NCBI GenBank assembly: GCA_009711825.1
Contig: VEMY01000011.1
Span: 1 to 53,661 of the forward strand
Source of the DNA: Bacillota bacterium
GTDB lineage: Bacteria > Bacillota > Proteinivoracia > UBA4975 > VEMY01
Direction: 5' to 3'
Length of the DNA stretch: 53,661 bases
Position 1 is the stretch's first letter. Each line of letters begins with the position of its first letter. Below are positions 17,776-26,667 of this stretch, one piece after another. The notes under the pieces are model-generated. The model searched no databases, had not been told where the DNA came from, and worked only from the letters and a program-made list of their open reading frames with translations. Position numbers and translations under genes: made by a program.

Positions 17776-18635
17776 TTAATATCACCTTCTTCCAAAGAAT
17801 GAATAGGAAACGCAATCACTGGGTATGAGAGCGATTTTTCGGCTTTACTGCGGATTGCCACAAACACCTGGGTCAACATAATCCGCTGCCCTGCGGCGGC
17901 AATTGTAATAGAATCAGGGCGAAAACCTGGTAACATACCAGTTCCGCCCACGGATTTGTAAGGAAAGAGCGCGACCCGGGTGGCCACCGGCGGGGGCGGC
18001 GGACGGGTAAAATCCTCCGCCCAAACGGCCAGATCCTTAGCCAATTGGGCAATGACATTTTGCTCGCAGAGTATAACTGGCCATCCGTTCACGGGATGGC
18101 GGAGCGTGTTTCCTGAATCCAGTAATGCCTTTGCCTCAACCCTTCGCCCATCTAATGCGATACTGACCACACCCAGGTAGGATACTTGCTTTTTAAAGCG
18201 CTGGGCAACAGCGCTAATCAATCCAGCGGAACATAATATAACTATCGAGCCAGCCAAAACCCAGAATACAGATACATTGTCCAATTTGGCGTTACCCAAA
18301 ACAGTGCCTGATACAGAAAAAATAAAGCTGTAAATCACTCCCCCTGTGAGCTGCCCCACTATCAGCAAGGTCAGGCTGCGGGCAAACAAGCTTTTTAAAC
18401 GGGGAGCATAGGCAATCCAGGCCATCGCCACAACGCCACCGAGCCGACAAATCCATTCTATAAATATGTATTGGCTGTACACAAAAAATATGAAATAGAT
18501 TCCTGTACCGGCCAGGGCCGCCAACAGATACCGCTTCCACCGAGGCGGTTGCAGCAGAATCCAGCCGCCGACAAATATTAGCAGCAAGTTTATCAAAAAA
18601 TTTATTGTCAACAAGATATCTAAATAAACAATCAC
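17772..18635 (-). CDS. spoIIGA: SpoIIGA pro-sigma-E processing aspartic protease
   Basis: This 287-residue protein is the membrane protease that cleaves pro-sigma-E after a signal from the forespore. The N-terminal half holds about five membrane spans, starting [19 protein letters not shown]. The C-terminal half contains the aspartic-protease-like motif [12 protein letters not shown] with its catalytic Asp, and the late GFRPDSI segment. The start is GTG at 18635, seven bases after a GGGGGGAAGG-type site. The frame is open 33 codons further up, through the ftsZ terminator, and that part is rejected. It overlaps sigE by four bases. Confidence 0.92.
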   Translation of the reverse strand: MIVYLDILLTINFLINLLLIFVGGWILLQPPRWKRYLLAALAGTGIYFIFFVYSQYIFIEWICRLGGVVAMAWIAYAPRLKSLFARSLTLLIVGQLTGGVIYSFIFSVSGTVLGNAKLDNVSVFWVLAGSIVILCSAGLISAVAQRFKKQVSYLGVVSIALDGRRVEAKALLDSGNTLRHPVNGWPVILCEQNVIAQLAKDLAVWAEDFTRPPPPPVATRVALFPYKSVGGTGMLPGFRPDSITIAAAGQRIMLTQVFVAIRSKAEKSLSYPVIAFPIHSLEEGDIK

Positions 18636-18687
18636 CGGGCAACACCTTCCCCCCTCAGAATAGCAAAAAAAATATGCGAAAAATGTC

Positions 18688-18727
18688 AAAAAAACCGGAC
18701 AGAACTTAATCTGTCCGGTTTTTTTTT
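18688..18727 (-). terminator. Bidirectional terminator overlapping the ftsZ stop
   Basis: CCGGACAG (18695-18702) pairs perfectly with CTGTCCGG (18711-18718). Seven T follow on the minus strand, and nine T follow on the plus strand. The ftsZ stop codon lies in the loop. It separates the dcw transcript from spoIIGA-sigE-sigG. Confidence 0.88.
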
Positions 18728-19761
18728 CGCACATAGGCCGGGATTTCGATTTGATTCTCCCTTTCTTCCAGGGGCTTCCAATTTTCCGTTGTCTTTTGTT
18801 GTCTTTTGCCCTCGATGCCGGTGGCGATAACAGTGACGCAAACTTCGTCCTTTAATTCCTGATTTATCACCAATCCATAGATTAGATTAACGTTTTTATC
18901 GGCGTGCTCCTTAATTATTCTCGCAGCTTCCTTTGCCTCAGTGATACTGAGGTTTTCACCGCCAGTGACGTTAAGGATGACACCTTTGGCCCCTTCAATC
19001 GAGGTTTCCAGCAAAGGACTATTGATGGCTACTTTCGCCGCCTCAATCGAACGGTTCTCACCTTTGGCCCGTCCGATTCCCATCAGCGCGGCGCCGGTTT
19101 CCTCCATAATTGTGCGCACATCGGCAAAATCCAGGTTAATCAGACCAGGATTGGTGATTAAATCCGACAGCCCCTGGACGCCCTGGCGGAGCACATCATC
19201 GGCGATGCGAAAGGCTTCGACAATCGGTGTGCTTTCTTCCACCACCTCATACAACCTGTCGTTGGGAATAACAATCAGGGTATCCACAGCTGCGCGCAAA
19301 GCTTCTATACCCTTTTCGGCATATAACTCCCGGCGACGCCCCTCAAAGGAAAATGGCTTGGTGACCACTCCGACGGTGAGCGCGCCCGAAGCTTTAGTCA
19401 GTTCAGCGATTACCGGTGCAGCACCTGTACCAGTGCCGCCCCCCATGCCGGCAGTGACAAATACCATGTCCGCACCAGCGACATGTTTTTGCAGCTGCTC
19501 AATGCTTTCTTCAGCAGCTTTACGGCCCACTTCCGGGTTGGCGCCTGCCCCCAATCCCCGGGTCAATTTGGCGCCAATCTGGATGCGGATATCAGCCCGA
19601 GACATATGCAATGCCTGGGCATCAGTGTTAACAGCGATAAACTCTACCCCTTTGACGCCAGCATTAATCATCCGGTTTACGGCATTATTGCCGCCACCGC
19701 CAACGCCAATGACTTTTATATGCGCATATTGCTCCATATCAATCTCTAAAAACTCAACCAT
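18706..19761 (-). CDS. ftsZ: Cell division GTPase FtsZ
   Basis: The 351-residue tubulin homologue polymerises into the division ring. The nucleotide-binding [13 protein letters not shown], the tubulin signature GGGTGTG at 107-113 and the T7 loop NLDFADV at 209-215 (catalytic Asp) are all intact. The C-terminal linker is short, and the end IPAYVRKK fits the conserved peptide that binds FtsA or SepF. AGGGAGG precedes the ATG by about seven bases. It follows ftsA by 12 bases. The transcript ends at a hairpin that includes its stop codon. Confidence 0.96.
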   Translation of the reverse strand: MVEFLEIDMEQYAHIKVIGVGGGGNNAVNRMINAGVKGVEFIAVNTDAQALHMSRADIRIQIGAKLTRGLGAGANPEVGRKAAEESIEQLQKHVAGADMVFVTAGMGGGTGTGAAPVIAELTKASGALTVGVVTKPFSFEGRRRELYAEKGIEALRAAVDTLIVIPNDRLYEVVEESTPIVEAFRIADDVLRQGVQGLSDLITNPGLINLDFADVRTIMEETGAALMGIGRAKGENRSIEAAKVAINSPLLETSIEGAKGVILNVTGGENLSITEAKEAARIIKEHADKNVNLIYGLVINQELKDEVCVTVIATGIEGKRQQKTTENWKPLEERENQIEIPAYVRKKNRTD

Positions 19762-19773
19762 TACCGTCCCTCC

Positions 19774-20994
19774 CTATCCGAACAATTCTGAGAACAATGA
19801 TTTGATTTTGTTAAATACAGGCCGGCTGTTTCCCTTGCGGGCAGGTTTCTTCTGTGGGACAACCGGGCTCACACCGGCAACATAATGCAGCAAGGATGTA
19901 CTGGCAGTAAATGAAGGATCTGCCACACCGACCTGACCGGGACGGTAAAGACGGACATTCGTTGTCAGCTTGCTTTCAGCTATTTCCAGCAGCCCGGGGA
20001 GCTGACAAGCACCTCCGGTGAGAACTACACCGCCGGTGGGTGGTTGCTGAAAGCCAGCCCTAATCAATTCTGTCCGGATATAGTCAAAAATCTCTTCCAC
20101 CCGCGGCTGAATATAGTAGACTAACTCAGCAGCCGGAACATCAACGGGTCGAGATGCACCGACACTCTCAATGCTGATTGAACCGTCACCAGCATGTTCC
20201 GGACTGGCAGCTCCGTAAACAATTTTTATCTGTTCAGCTTGTGCATAGGGAACCTTTAAACCGTGAGCCAAATCGTAGGTAACTAAATCGCCGCCCTGGG
20301 GAATGGACACAAAGTGCCGGAGAACATCATTTTCAAAGATTGATATCTCTGTCACCCCGCCGCCAATGTCAATCAGGGCACACCCCAACTCCCGTTCATC
20401 CGGATTCATGGCCAACATACCAGAGGACAACCCCTTTAAGACAATGCCGCCCACCTCTAAATCGGCCCGTTCCACACAACGTTTGATATTTTGCACATAG
20501 GTGGCTTTGCCGGTTACAATCAGTGCTTCCATTTCAAGGCGGACACCAATCATCCCCTTAGGATCTATAATCCCATCATAACCGTCGACAACGTATGTAA
20601 TCGGCCGGATATTGATTATTTCCCGCTCCGGTGGAATTGCCAACACCTGAGCTGCCTGCATTACCCGCTCAATATCCTGATCGGTAATTTCCCGGTCTTC
20701 ATTTTGAACGGCTACTACACCCCGATTGCGCAATAAGCTGGTCTGGGGTCCGCCAATTCCAACATAAACCTGGTCAATTTCTTCACCAATCATACGCTCT
20801 GCCTGCTCTACGGCTTCCGAAATTCCCTTGACGGTAGCATCAATATCAATAATTGTGCCCCTTTTCAGGCCGCTGGAGCGACTCTGGCCGATACCGACAA
20901 CATTAATCTGGCCATCGCGGTCGAATTCGCCAACTATTGCGCGGGTATTTGTAGTCCCAATATCTAAACTGCATAAAAACTGGTTTTTTGACAT
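19774..20994 (-). CDS. ftsA: Cell division protein FtsA
   Basis: The 406-residue actin-like ATPase tethers FtsZ to the membrane. The phosphate-binding LDIGTTNTRAIVGE is at the N-terminus, a second phosphate loop IDIGGGVTEISIF lies near 215, and TGGACQLPGL near 330 forms the adenosine motif. The last residues FNKIKSLFSELFG form the amphipathic membrane-targeting helix. GGGGGGA precedes the ATG. FtsA may be the main FtsZ anchor here, because sepF is absent from its normal slot. Confidence 0.95.
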   Translation of the reverse strand: MSKNQFLCSLDIGTTNTRAIVGEFDRDGQINVVGIGQSRSSGLKRGTIIDIDATVKGISEAVEQAERMIGEEIDQVYVGIGGPQTSLLRNRGVVAVQNEDREITDQDIERVMQAAQVLAIPPEREIINIRPITYVVDGYDGIIDPKGMIGVRLEMEALIVTGKATYVQNIKRCVERADLEVGGIVLKGLSSGMLAMNPDERELGCALIDIGGGVTEISIFENDVLRHFVSIPQGGDLVTYDLAHGLKVPYAQAEQIKIVYGAASPEHAGDGSISIESVGASRPVDVPAAELVYYIQPRVEEIFDYIRTELIRAGFQQPPTGGVVLTGGACQLPGLLEIAESKLTTNVRLYRPGQVGVADPSFTASTSLLHYVAGVSPVVPQKKPARKGNSRPVFNKIKSLFSELFG

Positions 20995-21060
20995 CTCTAT
21001 CCCCCCGCATCGTTCTAAATAATGTATTCAACACATGTTGTATTTTCCCTTTCTATTCGC

Positions 21061-21906
21061 TTAAAAATTATCATTATCCGCATCTGGCTCTGGAATTTGC
21101 TCAGATTCCGACTCTGGGTCAGGTAAAGAATCATCCGGCTCCGTTGTTTCGTATGGGGTAAAACTAACTACACCTTGTTTGCCCCGTAAATCGATCGTTC
21201 CCCTGAGTGCTTGTCTCCGCAGTTGAGCCAACATAGCCAGGAGATCATTTACCCTGTCATCTAATTGGTGAGGGCTGGCCAGGATTCGGTAGCCGTCGGT
21301 GGTAAATAATTGTAAATTCACCGGATAATGTTCTATATTTACTTCTGAAAGCTCGGTTTCTATCAGCAATAAACTCTCAATCGACCTGAGGGCAGCCGTC
21401 ACCGAGTCGTGGAGAGACAGGTCAACGCCTGCATCTACACGGATCTCGTGGCCGGTTATGTAGGGCAATGAAAAGCCGCTATTTTCCGAAAGAATTAATC
21501 CTGTCTTACTGACTATGTATTCGGAACTAGATTCACTATCGGCAATTAAAGCCAGCGGACGCTGCTCCGTCACTTCAATCAAGATTGAATTGGGAAACTG
21601 CCTTTTAATTTGGACCGATTGCAACCAATAATTGCTGAGCAGATCTTTTCGGGCTTGTCCCAGATTGATGCGCCAAAAATGTTCGCCCTCCCGAATCGAG
21701 GATTGCATAATCAGCGATTCAGCTTCCAGATTATCAGTGCCTATAACCGTCACATCCGCAATTAAGGCCAGTGGTGATGCCAGGTACAAGGCGCCCAGAC
21801 CCAGTACAACAAACAAGGTAAAAAGGAGCCAGAACCCATTTCTGGCTCCCCGTCGCTTCTTTTTTACTTTCGCTCTGTGCGGATACATAACAATATTGTC
21901 TCTCAA
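21061..21906 (-). CDS. ftsQ: FtsQ/DivIB cell division protein
   Basis: The product (about 281 residues) is a bitopic division protein that joins FtsL and FtsB/DivIC at the septum. A basic cytoplasmic tail (HRAKVKKKRRGARN) precedes one span at about 26-48. A POTRA domain follows (VTVIGTDNLEAESLI) and then the FtsQ beta domain with VTEQRPLALI. The acidic C-terminal tail is low-complexity. I prefer the TTG at 21906, which overlaps the murA stop (TTGA) with AGGTGGGG upstream. The ATG at 21888 is an alternative. Confidence 0.88.
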   Translation of the reverse strand: MRDNIVMYPHRAKVKKKRRGARNGFWLLFTLFVVLGLGALYLASPLALIADVTVIGTDNLEAESLIMQSSIREGEHFWRINLGQARKDLLSNYWLQSVQIKRQFPNSILIEVTEQRPLALIADSESSSEYIVSKTGLILSENSGFSLPYITGHEIRVDAGVDLSLHDSVTAALRSIESLLLIETELSEVNIEHYPVNLQLFTTDGYRILASPHQLDDRVNDLLAMLAQLRRQALRGTIDLRGKQGVVSFTPYETTEPDDSLPDPESESEQIPEPDADNDNF

Positions 21907-23171
21907 GAGCAAACCCCACCTTCTGTCCTCCGGATATCTGCGCCCAATGAACGTAATTGCTCCTCCAGTGAAACATAACCCCGATCGACATGCTCAATGC
22001 AGTCGATTATTGTAGTTCCTTGGGCGATTAACCCCGCTACGGTCAGGGCCGCCCCGGCCCGCAGGTCGGTTGCTTCAACTAGCGCCCCGGTCAATTCGGG
22101 GACACCCCTGATAATTGCAGCCCGGTTATCAATGCTAATATTCGCCCCCATACGTCTCAGCTCATCCACATGTTTAAAGCGACCGTCAAACACCATTTCA
22201 GTAACAATACTGACCCCGTCTGCCACCGCCAATGCCGCCATAAAAAAGGGCTGCATATCGGTGGGGAAACCGGGATGGGGCGCTGTGGTGATTTTGTCTA
22301 CCGGCCCCAGACGTTCGGGTCCGGTGACAGTTATCCAGTTTTCTCCTGTTTCTATCCAAGCGCCCATCTCCACCAGTTTTCCGGTGGCCAAAGTCAGATG
22401 CTCGGGAATAACTTTTTGGAGTGTTATTGTCCCACCTGTTGCTGCCGCAGCCACCAACAATGTCCCGGCAACAATCCTGTCCGGAATAATATCATATGTG
22501 GCGCTGCCCAGTTCCTCAACTCCATCTACTCTGATTTGATCTGTGCCGGCTCCGGCAATTTTCGCGCCTAGCCGGTTAAGAAAGTTTTGTAAATCGACAA
22601 TCTCCGGCTCCCGGGCTGCGTTGCTGATAATGGTGGTGCCTTTCGCTGTGACCGCTGCCATCATTATGTTTTCTGTAGCGCCCACACTTGGATAGTCAAG
22701 GTAGATATTTGCCCCCTGAAGCTGTTTTGCAACAAATTCTATTGAGCCATAGCTTTCCCTGACTGTAACCCCCAGGCGTGCCAACCCCTTCAGATGCAAA
22801 TCAATGGCCCGGGTTCCAATTGCACACCCACCCGGATAAGTTACCTTTACTCTGCCCAATCTTGCCAGCAGCGGTCCCACAACAATAAAGGACGAGCGCA
22901 TCTTTCGCATCAGTGGCTCAGGTATTTCGCCGTCGGCAAGACAACTGCTATCTATGCGCAGCACACCTTCTGCATATGAGGCCTTAGCTCCTGAACATTC
23001 AAGAATCTCTGCCATAATTTCAACATCTGACAAAGCAGGCACATTGCCAATAGTACAAACACCTTGGCTAAGCAAACAAGCAGCCATTATCGGCAAAGCT
23101 GAGTTTTTGGCGCCATGCACATCCATCAAACCGCGTAAAGGTTTTCCACCATTGATTATATATCGTCCCAC
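21903..23171 (-). CDS. murA: UDP-N-acetylglucosamine 1-carboxyvinyltransferase
   Basis: The 422-residue enzyme adds enolpyruvyl to UDP-GlcNAc, the first committed step of peptidoglycan synthesis. The catalytic Cys is present in TYPGGCAIGT (about residue 116), the residue targeted by fosfomycin. HGAKNSALP near 20 and the C-terminal ATDLRAGAAL motif are also conserved. The start is GTG at 23171, seven bases after AAGGGG, and gives the typical length. A 40-codon upstream extension is not supported. It follows ftsW by 71 bases and overlaps the proposed ftsQ start. Confidence 0.94.
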   Translation of the reverse strand: MGRYIINGGKPLRGLMDVHGAKNSALPIMAACLLSQGVCTIGNVPALSDVEIMAEILECSGAKASYAEGVLRIDSSCLADGEIPEPLMRKMRSSFIVVGPLLARLGRVKVTYPGGCAIGTRAIDLHLKGLARLGVTVRESYGSIEFVAKQLQGANIYLDYPSVGATENIMMAAVTAKGTTIISNAAREPEIVDLQNFLNRLGAKIAGAGTDQIRVDGVEELGSATYDIIPDRIVAGTLLVAAAATGGTITLQKVIPEHLTLATGKLVEMGAWIETGENWITVTGPERLGPVDKITTAPHPGFPTDMQPFFMAALAVADGVSIVTEMVFDGRFKHVDELRRMGANISIDNRAAIIRGVPELTGALVEATDLRAGAALTVAGLIAQGTTIIDCIEHVDRGYVSLEEQLRSLGADIRRTEGGVCS

Positions 23172-23242
23172 AGTTCTTCCCCTTTCCCATGCAGCTCTAT
23201 TCTGAATCATTGTATGCACATGGAAAGTGGGCTGTGTGTTAT

Positions 23243-24343
23243 TTACCCATTCATTGAATACCGGGATATGTTTAATAAAATCCCAATGCAACCGAGGGTA
23301 ATTAACAATGAAGACCCCCCGTAGCTAATTAGTGGCAAGTTTATTCCTGTCACTGGCAGCGAGCCGGTGACCACGCCGATATTGATACTGGCTTGAACGG
23401 CGATTATCGCTGTTAGTCCCAAGGCCAGGAACTGGCCAAAGGAATCGGGCGCGTTCATCGCTATCCGGAATCCCCGCCATATTAAAATCAAAAACAATAA
23501 AATTACAGTGGCACCGCCAATAAATCCCATTTCTTCGCAAATAATCGCAAAGATAAAGTCATTCCATGGTTCCGGTAAATATAGGTATTTTTGCCTACTA
23601 GCGCCCAATCCCACACCGGCAAAGCCGCCGGAGCCGATTGCCAGCAGTGATTGGATAATCTGCCAACCGTGCTGGGTCGGATCCCGCCAGGGATCAGTAA
23701 AGATTAACAAGCGCATCAATCTATACGGCGCAATCCAAATCAACGCCACGATGCCGGGAATTGCAGCCGCAGCCAGGCCAATCAGGTGCCAGACATTAAC
23801 ACCGGCGCCAAAGAGCATGACCACGATACTGCCGACAATTGCCAATCCGGTCCCCAAATCGGGCTGGAGCATAATCAAACCAAAGTTAAGACCGGTGATT
23901 AGTAATACGGGCAGCAAGCCACGTCTAAATTGCTGAATCATCTCCCGTTTTACAACCAGGTAATTGGCGGTAAACAAAACAAGGGCAAATTTTGTGAAAT
24001 CAGAAGGCTGAAAACGCATGAACCCTAAATCAATCCACCGCTGGGCATCTGTTCTTGCTACGCCAATCCCGGGGATAAGCACTAATCCCAGAAGGATAAA
24101 ATTTATAAAGAAGAACAACTTTACGAATCGACGCCACTGCCAATAGTTAAAATTCATGCAGACAAACATCGCTGCTAACCCGAGAACCACAAAGATAAAC
24201 TGGCGCCGAAGATAGTAATAACTGATTCCATATAAATACAATGAGTTAACCGAGCTGGAACTGTAGACCATCACCAGCCCAATAGCCAGCAAAACAAAAG
24301 TGGCTAAAATCAACAGGGAGTCCGGCGCCCCTTTCCGTTTCAT
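23243..24343 (-). CDS. ftsW: FtsW/SpoVE SEDS-family glycan polymerase
   Basis: The 366-residue SEDS protein polymerises lipid II into glycan strands with its class B PBP partner. It has about ten membrane spans. The SEDS signatures are RFQPSDFTKFAL with the functionally important Asp-containing loop region, PDLGTGLAI, LGLGASRQKYLYLPEPWNDFIFAIICEEMG and the closing LPLISYGGSSL. It could serve vegetative division or, as SpoVE, spore cortex synthesis. The PBP at 28158 is the likely partner. murG, normally next to it, is not present. GGGGGG precedes the ATG. Confidence 0.93.
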   Translation of the reverse strand: MKRKGAPDSLLILATFVLLAIGLVMVYSSSSVNSLYLYGISYYYLRRQFIFVVLGLAAMFVCMNFNYWQWRRFVKLFFFINFILLGLVLIPGIGVARTDAQRWIDLGFMRFQPSDFTKFALVLFTANYLVVKREMIQQFRRGLLPVLLITGLNFGLIMLQPDLGTGLAIVGSIVVMLFGAGVNVWHLIGLAAAAIPGIVALIWIAPYRLMRLLIFTDPWRDPTQHGWQIIQSLLAIGSGGFAGVGLGASRQKYLYLPEPWNDFIFAIICEEMGFIGGATVILLFLILIWRGFRIAMNAPDSFGQFLALGLTAIIAVQASINIGVVTGSLPVTGINLPLISYGGSSLLITLGCIGILLNISRYSMNG

Positions 24344-24345
24344 GC

Positions 24346-25701
24346 TTACCCCCCCAATTTGGATACCAGCTCTTTAAACAGCAATCCCCGTTCTTCAAAG
24401 CTGCTAAAAGCATCCCAGCTGGCGCAGGCCGGGGACAAAAGAACACAGTCGCCTTCCCGGGCGTTTTCAGCGGCAATTGCAAATGCATCTGAAAGATCAT
24501 CTGCCTGCTTGCATGCAGCAAATCCTGCGGCCTTCGCCTGTTGGCATAACTTGTAACCGGTGTCCCCAAATGTAACCATCAGTTTTACTTTATTCGCAAA
24601 CTGGGCGGTCAATGCGTCAAAATCTGCTCCCTTGTCAAAACCGCCAGCCAATAGAATCACTTTGTCTTCAAAAGATCGAAGCGCAGTTATGGTCGAATCG
24701 GGATTGGTTGCCTTTGAATCGTTATAATACAAAACCCCTCCCACTTCCGCTACAAATTCCAACCGATGCTCGACGCCCCGAAAATCCTGCAAACCCTGAC
24801 GGATCTGCTGAATAGTAACGCCACTTACCTTTGCCGCGGCAATGGCAGCCAAAGCATTGGCCTGATTATGAACTCCGGGCAAGTGTAGAGCGTTCAGAGG
24901 GGCAATCGGTTCCACCGCTCCCCGTTCCTCCCAACAGAACCAGCCCTCGCTAATATAAGCGTGAGCGCCGCGAGCAGAACTTAAACTGTAGCCAATGACC
25001 CGGCTGGCGCCAGTGGGCAGTGCGGAAAGAAATGGGTCATCAAGATTAAGCACTACATAATCTTCGCTGGTTTGGTTGCGCAACAGACGGGCCTTGGCCG
25101 CGATATAACTTTCCATGGTGCCATGCCGGTCCAAATGATCCGGTGTGATATTCGTATAAACAGCCACCCGGGGATGGAATTGATAACAATCTTCCAATTG
25201 AAAACTAGACGCCTCTACAGCAAGCAGCCAATCTTTTGACTTGCCCTGACTGATTTTGGTCAAAGGTAAACCGATGTTACCGCCCACAGCAACCGGCCGT
25301 CGGCCGTAGCCCAACAAGGTGCCGATGAGAGCAGTGGTGGTGGTTTTACCATTGGTCCCGGTAACGGCAACAACTTCTGCCTCTGTGAGCAGATAGGCCA
25401 GCTCTAATTCGCTAATAATCTCAATCCCCTGCCGACGTGCAGCATCCAGCAACGGAATACCGGGTGGAATGCCGGGATTTTTGACAATTAAATCAACCCC
25501 GTCCAACAAGGACAAAGGATGACTTCCCAATACAAGCCGAAGCTTGAGGTGTTTAAGCGCCCGTTGATCATCAACGGGCATTTTCTCCAGCGGCGCAATA
25601 TCAGTAAGGGTCACCTGTGCTCCCTGTTGGAGCAACACTTCGGCCGCCGCAATTCCACTGCGGGCGGCCCCGACAACCAAGACTTGCCTCCCAATAAACA
25701 T
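24346..25701 (-). CDS. murD: UDP-N-acetylmuramoylalanine--D-glutamate ligase
   Basis: The 451-residue Mur ligase adds D-glutamate to UDP-MurNAc-L-Ala. The N-terminal Rossmann-like domain has VVGAARSGIAAA. The central ATPase domain has the P-loop VTGTNGKTTTTALIG near residue 111 and NITPDHLDRHG. The C-terminal domain has NDSKATNPDST with the ligand-binding residues typical of MurD. AGGAGGCGG precedes the ATG. It follows mraY by 12 bases and precedes ftsW by two bases. Confidence 0.95.
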   Translation of the reverse strand: MFIGRQVLVVGAARSGIAAAEVLLQQGAQVTLTDIAPLEKMPVDDQRALKHLKLRLVLGSHPLSLLDGVDLIVKNPGIPPGIPLLDAARRQGIEIISELELAYLLTEAEVVAVTGTNGKTTTTALIGTLLGYGRRPVAVGGNIGLPLTKISQGKSKDWLLAVEASSFQLEDCYQFHPRVAVYTNITPDHLDRHGTMESYIAAKARLLRNQTSEDYVVLNLDDPFLSALPTGASRVIGYSLSSARGAHAYISEGWFCWEERGAVEPIAPLNALHLPGVHNQANALAAIAAAKVSGVTIQQIRQGLQDFRGVEHRLEFVAEVGGVLYYNDSKATNPDSTITALRSFEDKVILLAGGFDKGADFDALTAQFANKVKLMVTFGDTGYKLCQQAKAAGFAACKQADDLSDAFAIAAENAREGDCVLLSPACASWDAFSSFEERGLLFKELVSKLGG

Positions 25702-25713
25702 AGCCGCCTCCTG

Positions 25714-26667
25714 TCAGGTAATAAACCAGATTAATATAGCTAAGCCAGCGAATACCAGCTGAAACGACCAGAAGACCAGACAAATTTTCCACTCACTCCA
25801 GCCCAGAAGTTCAAAATGATGATGAAGCGGGCTCATCAAGAAAACCCTACGCCCAGTGAGCTTAAAGCTTGCTACCTGTATGATTACCGATAAGGTCACC
25901 AGCACGAAGACTCCGCCTAAAAGCACTAATAACAATTCGGTGCCGGTGAGAACAGCAATCGCGGCGATGGCGCCACCTATACCCAAGGCTCCGGTATCTC
26001 CCATAATCACACGGGCGGGATGCAGATTAAACACCAAATACCCTAAAATGCTGCCGGCCAGAAGCAGGGCAAATATACTTACATCGGTCTGCCCCTGGAG
26101 CGCGGCCAGCAACGCCTGGGCGGAGAGGACAATCACAGCGGTGCCACCGGCAAGACCATCCACGCCATCGGTAAGATTAACTGCATTCGATGTCCCGACA
26201 AAAACGACTGTAATAAAGAGGGGGTAAAAAAGACCCAACTCCAGAGCGCCCACTCCAGGTATGTTCACCACATGTTCAACACCCAGATTGCGCAGCGCCA
26301 GATAAACGAAGGCGACCACCAAGAATTGTCCACCGAGCTTAAATCTGGCCTTTAGCCCAAGCGACTGTTTGAGCACCACCTTTAAATAGTCATCGGCAAA
26401 CCCAACGGCGGCAAAGCCTAGGGTTGCAAATAAAGCCACAAAACCTGCAGGTTCACGAGGCAAAAAAACGAAACCCAAAATTAATGCGACAAGCGCAAAA
26501 ATTAGTCCGCCCATGGTTGGTGTTCCTGCCTTGGACAGGTGGGTGCGCGGTCCAACATCCCGAATAGTCTGGCCGATCTTCAAACGCCGCAAAAGTGGTA
26601 TTATCAACCAACCCAAAAGTAAAGAAGCGACAAATGCAGAAATCAGTAATGTCAATTCAAGTGTCAT
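25714..26667 (-). CDS. mraY: Phospho-N-acetylmuramoyl-pentapeptide transferase
   Basis: The 317-residue integral membrane enzyme transfers the MurNAc-pentapeptide phosphate to undecaprenyl phosphate, giving lipid I. About ten spans are seen. Conserved motifs are GTPTMGGLIF near residue 50, the Asp-rich FADDYLKV near 90, NAVNLTDGVDGLA near 160, MGDTGALGIGG near 220 and the MSPLHHHFE histidine motif near 285. Its ATG overlaps the murF stop in ATGA, and GGAGG lies just upstream. Confidence 0.95.
   Translation of the reverse strand: MTLELTLLISAFVASLLLGWLIIPLLRRLKIGQTIRDVGPRTHLSKAGTPTMGGLIFALVALILGFVFLPREPAGFVALFATLGFAAVGFADDYLKVVLKQSLGLKARFKLGGQFLVVAFVYLALRNLGVEHVVNIPGVGALELGLFYPLFITVVFVGTSNAVNLTDGVDGLAGGTAVIVLSAQALLAALQGQTDVSIFALLLAGSILGYLVFNLHPARVIMGDTGALGIGGAIAAIAVLTGTELLLVLLGGVFVLVTLSVIIQVASFKLTGRRVFLMSPLHHHFELLGWSEWKICLVFWSFQLVFAGLAILIWFIT

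Noticed and set aside
18941-19885. A 314-codon open frame on the plus strand opposite ftsZ and the end of ftsA
   Set aside because: It is antisense to two well-conserved genes, has no ribosome binding site, and its composition (Ser, Pro, Thr and Ala rich) is what reverse reading of these genes gives.
21003-21060. Short inverted repeat CAACA-CA-TGTTG between ftsQ and ftsA
   Set aside because: Five-base arms with a two-base spacer are expected by chance in a gap of this size, and no promoter elements surround it.
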